From contig OX235271.1 in NCBI GenBank assembly GCA_944472155.2, forward strand, positions 123,137,329 through 123,201,328: DNA of 64,000 bases, written 5' to 3'. The translations under genes and the position numbers were made by a program. The notes beneath the pieces were generated by a model. The model was not told the origin of the DNA, made no database searches, and saw only the letters and a program-made list of their open reading frames with translations. Every line of letters starts with the position of its first letter. Positions within the stretch are counted from its first letter, which is position 1. Below are positions 13,001 through 22,799 of the stretch, in pieces. This stretch comes from Trichobilharzia szidati. Its lineage: Eukaryota > Platyhelminthes > Trematoda > Strigeidida > Schistosomatidae.

Positions 13001-15111
13001 TTAACCAAGGAGGTCCTATAACAAATCCCATATTATTTTTGGTTATAGCTAGAAACCACACAGTATTTTCGGTACAAGTATGGGATTTTAAGCACGTGAT
13101 ATCGGTAGCCCAAATTTTGCAGGCCGACCATAGATATCGGGTGTGCGTTGGCAGGGGATCGAACCTCGGACCATGTGCATGGTTGGCGAGCGTCCTAACT
13201 GCTGTGCCAACGACGCACAAATAGTATAATGGTATTTGACAGACAATCTACCTTGAATTAAAAGATATGAAGGTTTTTACTTCCAATTAACTGAAGATAT
13301 AATAAATTATCACTGCAGGACAACTTACTTGTCGCCCGGAACTGCATATATTGTTAGCAGATTATCTACATGTTGAAGCAGTGAACTGTACCTTCCCATG
13401 CTAAGATCCGTTGCCAATTCCGGACAGGGCTGAACAAATAAGACCAAAAAGGAAACACCTTAGACAGTGATGAAGCAAAAGACAAGTGAATGTACCTCAG
13501 AACATAGGTGGATTTAATGAAATGGTTGACCAAAAATTTCCTTGTTTGTCTGGTGAAAAATTAGGCTAAACTCAAAAACGCTGTACCTAATCCAAAAGCT
13601 TACAAAACTCAGAAACATGGTAAGTTGAAATAAAATGGTGGTGGAATAACTAGGACCTAATATGTATAGTAGTAAACTCAACCAGTGGTGAAACAGAAAG
13701 TTACTAGCATGAATTTTGAGTCACAGATGAGCAGCCTCACTAGAAATAGTGGCTCAACAATCGAACTAACTAAATTACCTACATCCCTCTCAATTAGACT
13801 TTACATCTCACATTTGCTGCAAACAACACGACACGGTTTTAGGTTATGCGTGTCTAACAATTACAGGGAATAATTAAATCCAACTGGCTAAAACACTCGT
13901 TCAGACGTATCGCAATTTAGCCTGTCATTTTCCTTAAGAGTGGAGAATGAAGGTGACATTAAAACCACACGACAGCATCTACGAATGTAGTTACGCATCA
14001 CATTAACACAGCATTACACTTGAGCTGCTCGTTCTATGCTACATTAATTTACTAGCAGTCTGAACTCCTAGTTCGAAGATAGTTATTTTAGTTTCGCACT
14101 TGTGTTTTTATTTTCCTTTCACCGTCCCCTTTCCAAATTTTTCGTGTATATCACATTATGATGCGTCCTGCTCAGAAGTTTCTTCTTTGATGAGAAATCA
14201 GATTTCTCCACCCCATTACAGGCTGAAGAAAGGTATGGTATCACCACCACAATAAAACAGGCTCTGTGAGTAGTACTGGATAACTTTTGGCCAGCGAGAA
14301 ATTGGTTATAAGATAATTTAATTTTCTTTAATTTTTGATTATAGCTTGATTCCACACAGTACTTTATGGTAGAAGTATGGAATTTTCAGCATGTGATATC
14401 GGTAGCCCAAATTTTGAAGGCCAACCACTGATATCAGGTGTGCGTCGGCAGGAGATAGAACCTCGGAGCGTATGCATGGTCGGCTAGCGTCCTAACCGCT
14501 GTGCTACCGACACGCGACTTCTCATGACAATTGTGACAAGTTCTAGGTCGAAAAACATCCTCCACTCCCATTATCGGAAGAAAACCTCACAAACGGGTAT
14601 GACTGAAAGACTTTAGGGCCTCTCCCAATGCACATTTCAAACAGCTGCACAAATACTCATCTATATACAGATGAGTACAGCTTAAGAAGTCGCCAAGAAT
14701 ATGAGTCCTAGAGACGATCTAAGATTAACTCACCACAGCTTTGTCATGATTGAACTCAAAATAAACTGCCGCGATCGAAATAAGATCTGTGAGTTTGGGA
14801 GAAGTGCTGTATGCTGAGTCAGAACCACATGTAGAGTTATTCGTAGCAGCCACTACCACTGCAAAACACTCAGATGTGAGTCGCCATACCAATGAACCGG
14901 CAGAATTTCCCCCACCAACACAGGAACCTGAAGACAACTGAAGGCCACAATGAACGGCAATTCTTTGCAGATGGTTCAGGAAAGTCGAGTATCGTATTAA
15001 GTAAGGTCCAGTACGAATGCTGTTTGATCCCAAGTGATTCCTATCTCCTCGAATGCACGCCATCAAGTCAAGAAATTTTAACTCTTCTGGGAACTTTGCG
15101 ACGTCATTCAT
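1..15111 (-). CDS. MED1: Mediator complex subunit 1 (MED1) homologue, ten exons, 3' end outside window
   Basis: MED1 is a subunit of the Mediator complex, which links DNA-bound activators, notably nuclear receptors, to RNA polymerase II in the nucleus. Ten exons join in phase: 14734-15111, 13329-13429, 11481-11969, 9841-9965, 7393-7496, 5960-6146, 4378-4473, 3451-4032, 1455-1934 and 1-1076. They give 3,618 nt, or 1,206 codons, with no stop, and are still open at the window edge. Landmarks matching animal MED1 are CPEL and the PGDK turn in exon 2, YLCLQALEKDL and GRTGGRLARLTYLV in exon 3, and LPISTDAIQQLEQITG in exon 4. Exon 6 has GYLVSSVPF. Exons 9 and 10 carry LxxLL boxes at residues 727-731 and 865-869. 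The tail is rich in Ser, Thr and Asn, as in other MED1 proteins. The start at 15111 is a choice: the same frame is open to an ATG at 15153, and an upstream exon is possible. Identification is firm; the exact ends are inferred. Confidence 0.85.
1012..1026 (-). other. MED1: LxxLL nuclear-receptor box 2 (LVNLL) in MED1
   Basis: The codons read LVNLL in MLVNLLNEDS, very close to the vertebrate MLMNLLKDN box. It is the better conserved of the two boxes and is split from box 1 by an intron. Confidence 0.7.
1455..1934 (-). CDS. MED1: MED1 exon 9, with first LxxLL box
   Basis: This 480-nt exon has a TTTACAG acceptor. The donor chosen is ACGG|GTTGGT, a weak match to consensus, because phase 1 is required by exon 10; the other in-frame GTs give the wrong phase. 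The product is Ser/Thr/Asn-rich. LDDLL at residues 727-731 sits in RGLRLDDLLVDS and corresponds in order to the first nuclear-receptor box of vertebrate MED1. Confidence 0.75.
1804..1818 (-). other. MED1: LxxLL nuclear-receptor box 1 (LDDLL) in MED1
   Basis: The five codons read LDDLL in the context RLDDLLVDS. In animal MED1, LxxLL helices dock in the coactivator groove of nuclear-receptor ligand-binding domains. Function here is inferred from motif and position. Confidence 0.6.
2235..2515 (-). repeat. Palindrome-ended dispersed repeat (family D), copy 1
   Basis: This unclassified repeat lies in the MED1 intron between exons 8 and 9. Related copies are at 34063-34275, 38455-38601 and 46168-46480. 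One end has the perfect 20-base palindrome TACTGATAAATTTATCAGTA (2477-2496). Read on the minus strand, it has an open frame with the core MKRRQRNTIRR, which recurs in the other copies. I do not recognise the family. Confidence 0.6.
3451..4032 (-). CDS. MED1: MED1 exon 8
   Basis: This 582-nt exon lies between a TTTCACAG acceptor and a GTATAT donor. It continues the fold with the LHVRPFDVQCVELHF segment and then moves into a poorly conserved linker. Toward its end is a Pro-rich patch (IPPLPPGVMATPPPAFTHL), which resembles the proline-rich hinge that precedes the NR boxes in animal MED1. Confidence 0.78.
4378..4473 (-). CDS. MED1: MED1 exon 7
   Basis: This 96-nt exon has a TTTTAG acceptor, a GTAATT donor, and phase 1 on both sides. 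It codes SDLTFSFNIKIMAGQMVSV and continues FDDPNCLGEVH, matching the vertebrate SRFSVSFQHPVNDSLVCVVMDV strand pair. Confidence 0.78.
5525..5745 (-). repeat. tRNA-headed SINE (family B), copy 1
   Basis: The minus strand shows a tRNA-like head with a B-box-like GGGTTCGATCCC. A body follows with the TACCAGTCTTATTACTGG hairpin, and the 3' part is shared with 54120-54335 (same strand) and 55732-55965 (opposite strand). It lies in the MED1 intron between exons 6 and 7. Confidence 0.65.
5960..6146 (-). CDS. MED1: MED1 exon 6
   Basis: This 187-nt exon lies between a TTTTTTATAG acceptor and a GTATGT donor and ends in phase 1. The product contains GYLVSSVPFTCSNQIGEII then ILRKQASALAFYETF, aligning with the vertebrate TLVSKITFQHPGRVPLILNLIRHQVAYNTLIGSC block. 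A longer open frame over the same bases (6008-6199) is a shadow. Confidence 0.8.
6480..6560 (-). repeat. Possible eroded tRNA-derived SINE head
   Basis: The minus strand has a GGGTTTGAACTCC box-B-like sequence, preceded at tRNA-like spacing by TGGATTAAGCATTTGGCTC. No body matching the other families was seen. The call is weak. Confidence 0.3.
7393..7496 (-). CDS. MED1: MED1 exon 5 (short, divergent)
   Basis: A bridging exon of length 3n+2 is required, because exon 4 ends in phase 1 and exon 6 begins in phase 0. This 104-nt stretch has a T-rich tract and AAAG acceptor, no stop in the needed frame, and a GTGAGC donor giving exactly that phase. It codes a charged helix followed by LILRQHKQEYLRGINTHL. 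It sits where vertebrates have the less conserved segment after NCTG. The call rests on phase and position more than on sequence match. Confidence 0.6.
8020..8160 (+). repeat. Hammerhead repeat (Sm-alpha-like, family A), copy 1
   Basis: It contains the hammerhead layout at 8027-8073: CTGAAAA (one change, G8 to A, from the CUGANGA core), stem II GTCCCAAACTAGGAC, GAAA, a short stem III and ATC as the would-be cleavage triplet. The shared 3' part (TTGGTTCTCTAA...TCAGCTCATGAT) follows. The changed G8 predicts no activity. It lies in the MED1 intron between exons 4 and 5. Confidence 0.65.
8560..9060 (-). mobile_element. CR1-like non-LTR reverse transcriptase fragment
   Basis: On the minus strand, 8920-8980 reads ALFLDMKVAFDFADREVLQQ, a reverse-transcriptase motif A block (F-L-D-x-K-x-A-F-D). 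It resembles the block in the element at 63.1 kb. Flanking frames are broken by stops. The edges are approximate; sequence up to about 9420 may belong to the same insertion. It lies inside the MED1 intron between exons 4 and 5. Confidence 0.55.
9841..9965 (-). CDS. MED1: MED1 exon 4
   Basis: This 125-nt exon runs from a TATAG acceptor to a GTAAGC donor, completing a split Ser codon and ending in phase 1. The product includes AEFVLHLDPALPISTDAIQQ then LEQITG, equivalent to the vertebrate ACFFLKFPQPIPVSRAFVQKLQNCTG block. Confidence 0.85.
11481..11969 (-). CDS. MED1: MED1 exon 3
   Basis: This 489-nt exon has a TTTCTAG acceptor and a GTAAGT donor. It contains YLCLQALEKDLSML, then GHFVGRTGGRLARLTYLV, then RLPFMPLV. 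These match the vertebrate YLALQSLEQDLS, GYLTPRSGGHLMNLKYYVS and KLPIAPLI blocks in order. It is the strongest single piece of evidence for the MED1 call. An insertion of roughly 20 residues relative to vertebrates sits between the first two blocks. Confidence 0.9.
13037..13222 (-). repeat. tRNA-headed SINE (family E), copy 1
   Basis: On the minus strand, a head reads CGTTGGCACAGCAGTTAGGA then GAGGTTCGATCCCCTGCC, giving A- and B-box-like motifs. The body CTACCGATATCACGTGCT follows. The same layout is at 14337-14515. Both sit in MED1 introns near the 5' end. Confidence 0.6.
13329..13429 (-). CDS. MED1: MED1 exon 2
   Basis: This 101-nt exon lies between a TTCAG acceptor and a GTAAGT donor, entering in phase 0 and leaving in phase 2. 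It codes PCPELATDL then LLTIYAVPGDK, which lines up with the CPEL and NLYNLPGD stretch of animal MED1. It is too short to stand out as an open reading frame and was found by reading the splice sites and the homology. Confidence 0.82.
14337..14515 (-). repeat. tRNA-headed SINE (family E), copy 2
   Basis: It shares with the copy at 13.1 kb the head (GTAGCACAGCGGTTAGGAC, then GAGGTTCTATCTCC) and the body (GGCTACCGATATCACATGCT). Differences are scattered, so both are old. It lies just downstream of MED1 exon 1 in the gene's direction. Confidence 0.6.
14734..15111 (-). CDS. MED1: MED1 exon 1 (start codon putative)
   Basis: The 126 codons end at a GTGAGT donor in phase 0. The conserved helix reading LQRIAVHCGLQL matches the segment just before the Med1 core in animals. 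The end reads FEFNHDKAV, where vertebrate MED1 has its YVEVQLD...VKVAHHG strand. The ATG at 15109-15111 opens MNDVAKFPEE. An in-frame ATG lies 14 codons upstream, and splice-acceptor-like AGs lie nearby, so an additional 5' exon cannot be excluded. Confidence 0.7.
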
Positions 15112-15153
15112 TGTTAAGACGTCTTTGTATATGGGGAAAACCCAGAAAACCAA

Positions 15154-16740
15154 GATCTGAGGACAAAAGTCCTAAAATGAGCGCCACGCTATTACATCGC
15201 TTTAAACAAATCTTCAGGTCCCAACAGTCTGATATCTAGTACTTCTGCGACAAATACAAATAAAACCTTCAGTTTCTTGTTCTTGCTGTTATTTTCAAAT
15301 GATTATAAAGTTTTTCAGATTCCACTGTGGAAATTCTGTCTGCACCCTTACTGTAAGGCACTACTATAAGTTAATTTATTGTAGAAAAAATGTGTGTTTT
15401 ATATGGGAGAAGAGACCCTTCTTGAACCTTTAAACAGCTTTTGACCAGGCGATTCTCCGGAAAGGTTAAAATGTTTCAGCAAAATGGAATACTAATAGAA
15501 CGGGAAGGATGTCAAGAGAATCAGGTGACAAAAAAAGGAAATATCTCAAGAGGACTTAATATGAGAAAGGCAGGACACTCAGATAACTAGAAAAAAAGAA
15601 GGACGGAAAACTCTGGAAGGGGTCTGAGAGGCGAAAATTCTGCACAAATCGTGAAGCATATAAATAAAAATAGTGGGGTATTTGTAGCACAAATTAAGCA
15701 CTCAAGAAGTGCACTGCTTCTACCGTAAATGTGTACAGGCCTTTCGTTTTCGTTCAATCGCCTATCTTTCTTGTGAAGTTAATATTTTTCGGGTGGTGGC
15801 CATGTCTGCAAGCAGGCGGTCTTGCAAATGATAAAGGAGTTAAGTAATATTACTTTTGGCTTCACTATTAAGTCCATTGTGGTCAATTCTAAGGTAGGTC
15901 TATTCAGTAAGTGCTGTAGTTCCTGTTACTGTTACTCCTCCTAAAGCATCAAACAACCAGGATCTGTAGATCTGTCACATAATTTAGGAACCAAAGGTGA
16001 AGTCCGCTAATAAGGATTTTCCTATCCTCTGACTTTGCAAATGTGCACCTTCTCCCTACGACTTTTCATTTGCGGATACGCACGGTCAAAATAAGCCCTC
16101 GTTTGTAATCAGGGGGAAAGCCCCTGATCAGACTCTCCTTTCGCCGAGAATAAAGCTCTATTCAGCGATAACAATAAGTTGTCAAAAGCCGAAGCAAACT
16201 CTGGACGAAAGACACTTGTCCACCAGACCTTATCACTATCAAAAAAGTACTTCTCAAAAACCGATCTACTGCTTTTAGCTCCTACCAGAAGTCGGAATAT
16301 TTTTCGGGTAGAGTACTTCATTTGGCCAGTGACACCACCATCTTACCCACAGCATGAAAGCAAAGCACTAATCACCTTCATTATTAAAGTTTTCCAATAT
16401 TTGGTGAACTTTCGGATGGGCAACAAATAGATGCTTTCTGTTATCTGTTGAATGTCATTCACAGGCTAAACTTTGCCGACTTTAAAAGAGTTCTAAGTGG
16501 CTCCAGGAACACGTGAACTCCTCAGATGGGGTGAAAGAGTTTCTGCCGTTACTGTGAAAGCTGAATGTCATACATACGGCTATTTCATGCAATGAGATGG
16601 TTGAAGATGCGATGCGATATCAGTGTCCGGTTTATTATACTGAACCATTCACAAACTAGCAGTTTTGGTCTAGTGTCCACTTCACTAAAGCACTGATGGA
16701 CAAGGAAGCAATAAATATTAGTCAAAGACATGGAAGGTTA
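15154..16740. other. Presumed MED1 upstream region; no gene identified
   Basis: This region holds the presumed promoter and 5' untranslated sequence of MED1. The only open frame of note is a 70-codon one at 16109-16321 (minus). It has an aromatic-rich stretch (KVWWTSVFRPEFASAFDNLL) and overlaps an 83-codon plus-strand frame. I recognise no family and see no splice link to MED1. Confidence 0.4.
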
Positions 16741-16744
16741 TTCA

Positions 16745-19700
16745 TCACTCAGCAATGCGCCGGAGGAAACACAGAACTTGCTGAGAATAAATGAGGCCAG
16801 TGCATATCCAGGCATTTATTTTCGTCTTACTGTATTTTATAAAAATTGCCAGTCGACCTGTTCTGTCTAGGATGCTCACTTTATTATTATTATTATTACT
16901 CTTCTGTTGGTTCCTGAATGGAACATAAGACTTCAGCAGCACATCTCCACTTCTTTCTATTCCTTGCAATCCTCCGACGAATGCCCATATTCCGTCACCC
17001 CCTCCCCGCACGATCTCCTGCATGCCACCATCCAATAATCCACTTATCTTCCCTCATTCGGGTTCCACTCGAGAGATGGCAAGTAGCGTGATATCGCCTA
17101 ACTGTCTCCTCAGCGTATCCCCTATCCATCTCCATTTTCTTCTGCATATTTGTTGGTCAACAGGTTGGTTCTTGGTTGTTCCAATAGTTTCTTATTGCAA
17201 ATACTCTCTGGCCGGATATCTGATCTTCAATATGGAGCCAGCGAAGGTAGCTGTTGATAAAATTCTGCAACAAACTGTTGGAAATACTTTTGTTGATATG
17301 AGCGTTAATTTTCTGACACATATACAGAAGAAGTGATTGACTTGAAATTGGTGTTTAAAATCTCAGTCTGGCTGAGTGCAGAAGATTTCAAAACTGATTT
17401 CTGGGTGATGATGGAGTGCCTTACCCTTCAGATTCTGGCTCTGGCATCTTCATCCAATCCGCCTGTAGTTGAAACGATGCTTCCTAGATACTTAAAGGAA
17501 GTAAGCTTTTTCGAAATTTCTCCTGTTGATAGTGATTGGTGCTGGTTATTGTTTACCTGGAATCCTGTCTTCGCTGCCTGCCTCTTCTGTCGGTTTGTTG
17601 GTTTTCCACTTGGAGTCTTCCAGTTTGTGACATTATATATATATATATATCATCTGCGAAATCCAGAACTTCGAGAGTCGTCTTATCGGACCAGTCTATT
17701 CCTGTCTGATGCAGTCTGATGCAGAATCCAGTCCACCACATTGGGAATATCATGGGTGACAGAAGTCAGCCATGTCTAACTTCCGTATTCACTTCAAACG
17801 CCTCTCCGAGTTTTCCATTGTGGATCACTTGATATGTGACATCATAATATAGCTATTGAATGAGCTTGATAAATTTGTGGAGTATTGTACTCCATAGTGT
17901 TGAAGAAGTTTCCAAATTACTTCTCGATCAACGCTGCCGAAACCTTCTAAAAGTCCATGAAGTTGAGATGCAGAAAGATTCGTCCGCCCTTCTTTACTCT
18001 GTTCGGTGATGATGTGTGACGCTGCGATTTGATCAGCACATGATTTGTCTTTTCAAAATCCAGCTTGTCCCTGTTGACGGAGTTCTGCATCCAGTGCATA
18101 TTTCACTTTTTCCAGGGTGATCTGTCTCAGTTTTTCATTGGTATAGACGAGGGCACGCCTCCGCGTCAGTTCTCGCAGAACCTCAGGTCGCCCTTCTTTG
18201 GTAGCTTGGCTAGGTAGCCAGCCATGCTTCCGACCTGTAGGCACCCTTCCTTACTTCCAAACCTTTGGCAATAATGGCGTCAGCATGTCCTTTGAGGCCA
18301 CTAGATCTGCTTTCAGTGTTTTAATAGGAACTCAATCTAGTCCTGCTGCCCTCTCGGACTTAAGTGGCCTGCCTACACTCAGGACTCCTGCTTACGTAAG
18401 GGCGTTGGTGTCCACTGGCAGTTTTGTGCTGACTGCTGGTGGTTTTTTTAAGGTGTTGTGGGTGGTGGTTGGTTCAGGAATCCTTTGGAGTGATCACCCC
18501 ATCGTTTTCTTTATCTCTCCTCTTTGGCTACTTAAACTTTAACATATATAAATATTTATTCCTGTTTATGCTCATTGGTTTCATCCTTCGCTTTGATCTC
18601 CGCCCAGATAGGGACCTGCTTATCTGATGTAATTTCCTTAGGTATCTTCAACCTTAGGTCTGCCTGTTCTGCTTCAGTCAGAAACCAGTGTGTTGTAAAG
18701 TTGTCTTTTGTCTTTCGTAGCGCTCTTCTTCACTTCTTTATTTAGTGCAGTGTACATTGAACTCAGCTTCCCCTCCTGTTGTCCATCTTGGCCATGAGTC
18801 ATCTTCTAATTCACTATCCTCTTCTCCTCTCCTCGATTAGCTTTCAGGTAGGTATCCGTTGACAGCTATTCCTTGTCGTGTCTCTTCTTTCCCCCCGGAA
18901 CAGTTGCACACATTTCTTTGAAAATCAACTCCAGAGAGTTAGTTCCAATGTCCTTCCACACAGGTTTCCTTAGGGATGTCATGTAGTGTCTCCGACTTTG
19001 CTCTGATCTGATCTGTAGTGAAGGTATTCTGTGTTGTTTTGTCCTTCATTTTCTGAATGTTGAACTTGTAATGTGGTCTGTCTCCAGTTGTTCTGAAGGA
19101 TTTGAGCTTCAACTTGAAGGTTCATTGAACTAGATGATGGGTTGAGCCTACGTCTGCTCCTCTTCTCGACTTTGTGTTCAGCAAGCTGAGTACCCACTTC
19201 CTTGAGCAGCATTGGGATGAAATCTATCTGATTTCTGGTGTGTCCATCAGGTGAAATTCATGTCACCTTGTGTATATATCTGTGTTTGTACACGCTGCAT
19301 CCAATCACCAAATCACTGAATCCACAGAAGTCTGCGACGCGTTCTCCATTATCAATCATTTCTCCGAGTGAGAGCCTTCCGACCCTTGACGTGTACGATT
19401 CCTGTATTTTTTCTCTGTACCCAGTCTAGCACTCATTTCGCCCATTACGATTCTGATGTCACTATTTGGGATGTTGTCCATTAATGTTTGCAGTTGCCTG
19501 TAGTCTTCCTTTTTCTCTTGTTACGAGTTGTTTGTAACACTGTCGTATCATCGGATAATTGTGACCTTCCCCCCTTTTCAACTGGGCCTTTCCGTCATAA
19601 TCCTGGAGGAGATTGGTTGCCACTGCACAACAAATTTAGATGCCGCTGGTGGTGTCATGACAGCTGCTCTCTCCTTTCGCTCATGGTTGTCTTCCGTTTG

Positions 19701-19800
19701 GTCGGGGTAGATTACTAGGTCACCAGTTGATAATTTCGATAGCCCACATATATTCCACCTCCTGTCACAGATTCCCAGCACATTCGTGCCTTATTTTCTC
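16745..19800 (-). mobile_element. Degenerate RTE-clade (SR2-like) non-LTR retrotransposon
   Basis: Read on the minus strand from 19800 down, the order is as expected for an RTE element. There is an endonuclease segment near 19578-19781 (LGICDRRW...LSTGDLVIY) and an inter-domain region near 18979-19212. Reverse transcriptase follows near 18053-18244 (ITLEKVKYALDAELRQ, then a broken QAGF-K-SCADQ block). The catalytic LDFADD lies near 17650, and the 3' end RGGGDGIWAFVGGLQGIERS lies near 16980. Frames are broken throughout, so it cannot move by itself. Plus-strand open frames here are shadows. An (AT)n run follows directly on the FADD codons. Confidence 0.75.
17634..17650. repeat. (AT)n microsatellite inside RTE reverse transcriptase
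   Basis: Seventeen bases of alternating T and A lie immediately after the catalytic FADD codons of the RTE copy, turning the next residues into an Ile-Tyr repeat. Confidence 0.8.
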
Positions 19801-20624
19801 ATTCCTTTTGGCTAGCTTGGTGGCTTTCTTAACTTCGTACTTTATACCAGCACCCCACGTCCCCATTCCTATATGTGCTTCGAGCGAGGGAAGACACATC
19901 GGCTGACTGCTTTTCATCAGCCTGCGTTATTCTGTTGAACTATTTCCAGCATAGACGGTTTTTCCTTAATTTTTAATTTTTTGTGCTGTGGGGCTTCTAT
20001 AGCAGTTCAACTGATTTCCCTGAGTAGTCACGATCCTTTTGAGCATATCTTCCTCTCTTCCAGGTTCTGTGACCGATCACAAAACCAGAGGGCTAATAAA
20101 CCAGGTGAGGTTGGAATCAGTAGTTTGTTTTATCCTTATTATCGGGATCAATATCTTTAAAAAAGAAAAGGCGTTCAACAAGGAGTTAATTATATCGGCG
20201 ATATCATTCTCAAGCTGTACAATAGCATATATACAGTAAATTTTCTTAGCAGTAAAAAAACTTTCTAAATATGGGTCATTAGAATTGCAAATTTCGGATG
20301 ACGAATTGCGTAATATAGGAAGCCCTGACCGGGTAGAAACTAAAACAGAATTAAATCAGTAAGTTGACTGGCATAATATGATTGCCGCGGTCGAATCGAA
20401 TTCAACTAAAATTGGACGACAGTCAAGTCAACCTCGAAGGTAATAAGGGGTAGAGATGTAATATATCTTTGCTGCATCTGGCGTATGGCCAGTAGATTAT
20501 CTTGTTCGGATTGTACCAGCCAACAGAGCTATATTAGACTTACACCATGTTGTTTCTATCACCTACAGCTTCCCTTCCCAAATCGAAGACCTGCTCTAAA
20601 TAAAATCCACACAATGATTCTAGG
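19801..20624. other. No gene seen
   Basis: There is no convincing coding sequence. The part to about 19900 may still be the 5' end of the RTE element. The short open frame at 20039-20239 matches nothing I recognise. Confidence 0.4.
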
Positions 20625-20815
20625 TGGATGGAGGCAATCGGCAGGAAGCCATGCTTGACCTAGGTTTCGTGCTAGTTGGCACTCATCAGCAAAGCGTATC
20701 TGCAACATTGAAGGGACTCATGTCCCTTCTGAAATTCGAACCCGGCATCACCCAGCGCTGCAGTCAGAGACGTTACCACTGATCTATTCGGGCTCGCGGC
20801 TGACCTCCTGTAGGA
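20625..20815 (-). repeat. tRNA-headed SINE with hammerhead motif (family C), copy 1
   Basis: On the minus strand a tRNA-like head spans 20731-20800, with GATCAGTGGTAACGTC as an A-box region and GGGTTCGAATTTC as a B-box region. A hairpin (AAGGGAC-ATG-AGTCCCTT type) follows, and then a hammerhead motif at 20651-20697. The core there is intact: CTGATGA, stem II GTGC/GCAC, GAAA, palindromic stem III CCTAGG and a GTC cleavage triplet. Stem I is weak. A second copy lies at 51998-52165. Confidence 0.65.
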
Positions 20816-20828
20816 CTGTAGTGGATAC

Positions 20829-20863
20829 TTTGATTGGACACTAGATACTAGTGTCCAATCAAA
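20829..20863. repeat. Perfect 16-bp foldback next to the family C SINE
   Basis: TTTGATTGGACACTAG at 20829-20844 is followed by the loop ATA and its exact reverse complement at 20848-20863. A single related arm (ACTAGTGTACAATCAAAG) precedes the second SINE copy near 51.96 kb, so the foldback looks like an inverted duplication of SINE-flanking sequence. Confidence 0.85.
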
Positions 20864-20869
20864 AGATCC

Positions 20870-22795
20870 CCACAACGTTATGCAGAAAGAGAATGGAAGT
20901 GAAGCGGCTTTTCATATTGGCCATCGCTACGGAATATTATTTGCCATCAACGCAGCACAGACTGGGCTCACAAAGTCATCCTGGAGTTGTGTAACTGTGA
21001 AAACATGCCAGGTCCCTAACTAGCATGGTTCGCTGACCTCCGACGCCTCACTAGGCAGAAGAACCAACTACAAGAAGTAGTCCACATAGTTCTATCTGAC
21101 TATTTGTATATTAACGATTAAAACATCAGACTTAAACCAATATCTTATAACTTGTACAATTAAAAATGGACATGAGTTTCTACATTTTCCCTATTTTCAA
21201 TATTTATGTCATTAAACAATTTTCAGTTCTAAAACTATATTTTTAAATATGATCAAGTCTGTACAAACGATATATTAATCATGTAAATGATTAATTTATG
21301 TCAATAAAATATCATTATCATCATTTATGTCTGCAATCTCAATGTACCATTTTTCCTATTCAAAAATGAAGTGCCAAGCCGGAGACAGGACCTATAAGGA
21401 GATGTCACACCGAAACACACGGATAGCGCTAAATACCTAGTACAGTAAAAAGTATAAAGGGCAACCTCATGTGCATCAATTCGAGAACAAAGGGAGGCAA
21501 CTATTCAGATGCTGTCCTAAAGGTAAATTATGGAAAAAACCAGAGATTGGTAAGCCTTCGGAGACTATTTCAGCAGACACGTGAGCACCAGGAGACAAAT
21601 AATATGTGACTTTCCAAGTAGTTCACAATAAATTCTGACACCTCGAGGATCATCCCACCCAAAATTTATATGATTACGGTTCTGGATGATCCAACAAAAC
21701 GTCGTTGAGAAGAGTTCACTAAAAGAAATGGCACAAATAGTGCAACAGAGGCCTACACATTGAAATTAATAATATGAACAAGTACACTTTAGATAACCAC
21801 CAGAATCAGAAGGAAACGCCCTAGAATGTTCTCTTTTGTGGGGGTGGAAGTCGTCAGAATTCTAAATTCTGCAACCCAAAAGTGCGTACTAGTTTCTTTT
21901 ACTTTAGTGTTTTTTCCAACACATTTGTTTCATCTTCCTCTAAATTATTGCTTGGTAAGGAATTGTACAAAAAAGTATGGATATGGTGACCAGGGATATT
22001 GTCTAACTCTTGTTAATGTTGTACAAATAGCTGCTGCCCGGTTGAGAAAACACTCCTGGACGGTGCCATATATTCACACGGCAGAAAGAAACGTACATCA
22101 ACCAGAATGTTTTTATTAGTACGTAAAGTTAGGCAGTTGTAGTGATTATTATATCACACTACCGCAGCCTTACTAAATGTAGTGAGCCTAACTATCACTT
22201 AATCAGTACGCTACCTGAATTGTACGCACTGATAACCAGACAAAAATCAAAAGACTCAGTTATTTAGAAGGATGCTCTACTGAGCAATATATTTAGGCAG
22301 AATATAAGTGTTAAGGTTTTTAAGGGCGAAGATTTTAGGATTTATCTGGCTAGTATGGCTGAGCTACGGACTCCAAGAAACGCACGTCTTACCAGCGCAG
22401 AGTGGAAGCACCAAATGAAACAAAAATGAAGGCGCCCACGCAAGAAAATAATGGCGTAGCACCATCGTACATGCATGCGTTAAAACAAAAGCTCAAAACA
22501 TTCTAGGTGCGTTGCAAGTACGAGACAAAAACAGCAGAAATAGGTGTTATTTAAAAACGGTATAATCAACTGATGGGCTAGGTATCGACTTCTTTATCAA
22601 ATTCAACACTAGCTGACGTGATTATTGCCCAGAAACTTGGCAGACTGAAAAGCACTAGGATGTTAAAATGTGCGTAGAGAGAGTACGCGAGTCCGATAAA
22701 CCATCCAGTTTCTATCAGAGTGAATCTATAGCTAAATCTCATCACACCACTTTGATATCTCCACAACTAAAATAAGCTCTAACAGAGAAGTGATG
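20870..22795. other. No gene seen
   Basis: Only short unrelated open frames are present, such as 21826-22119, with no recognisable domain. The base composition is like the surrounding intergenic DNA. Confidence 0.4.
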
Positions 22796-22799
22796 TTTA

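Noticed and set aside
14892..15239. 115-codon plus-strand open frame
   Set aside because: It is antisense to MED1 exon 1, whose homology reads on the minus strand.
17333..17719. 128-codon plus-strand open frame
   Set aside because: It is antisense to the RTE reverse transcriptase, whose motifs read on the minus strand.
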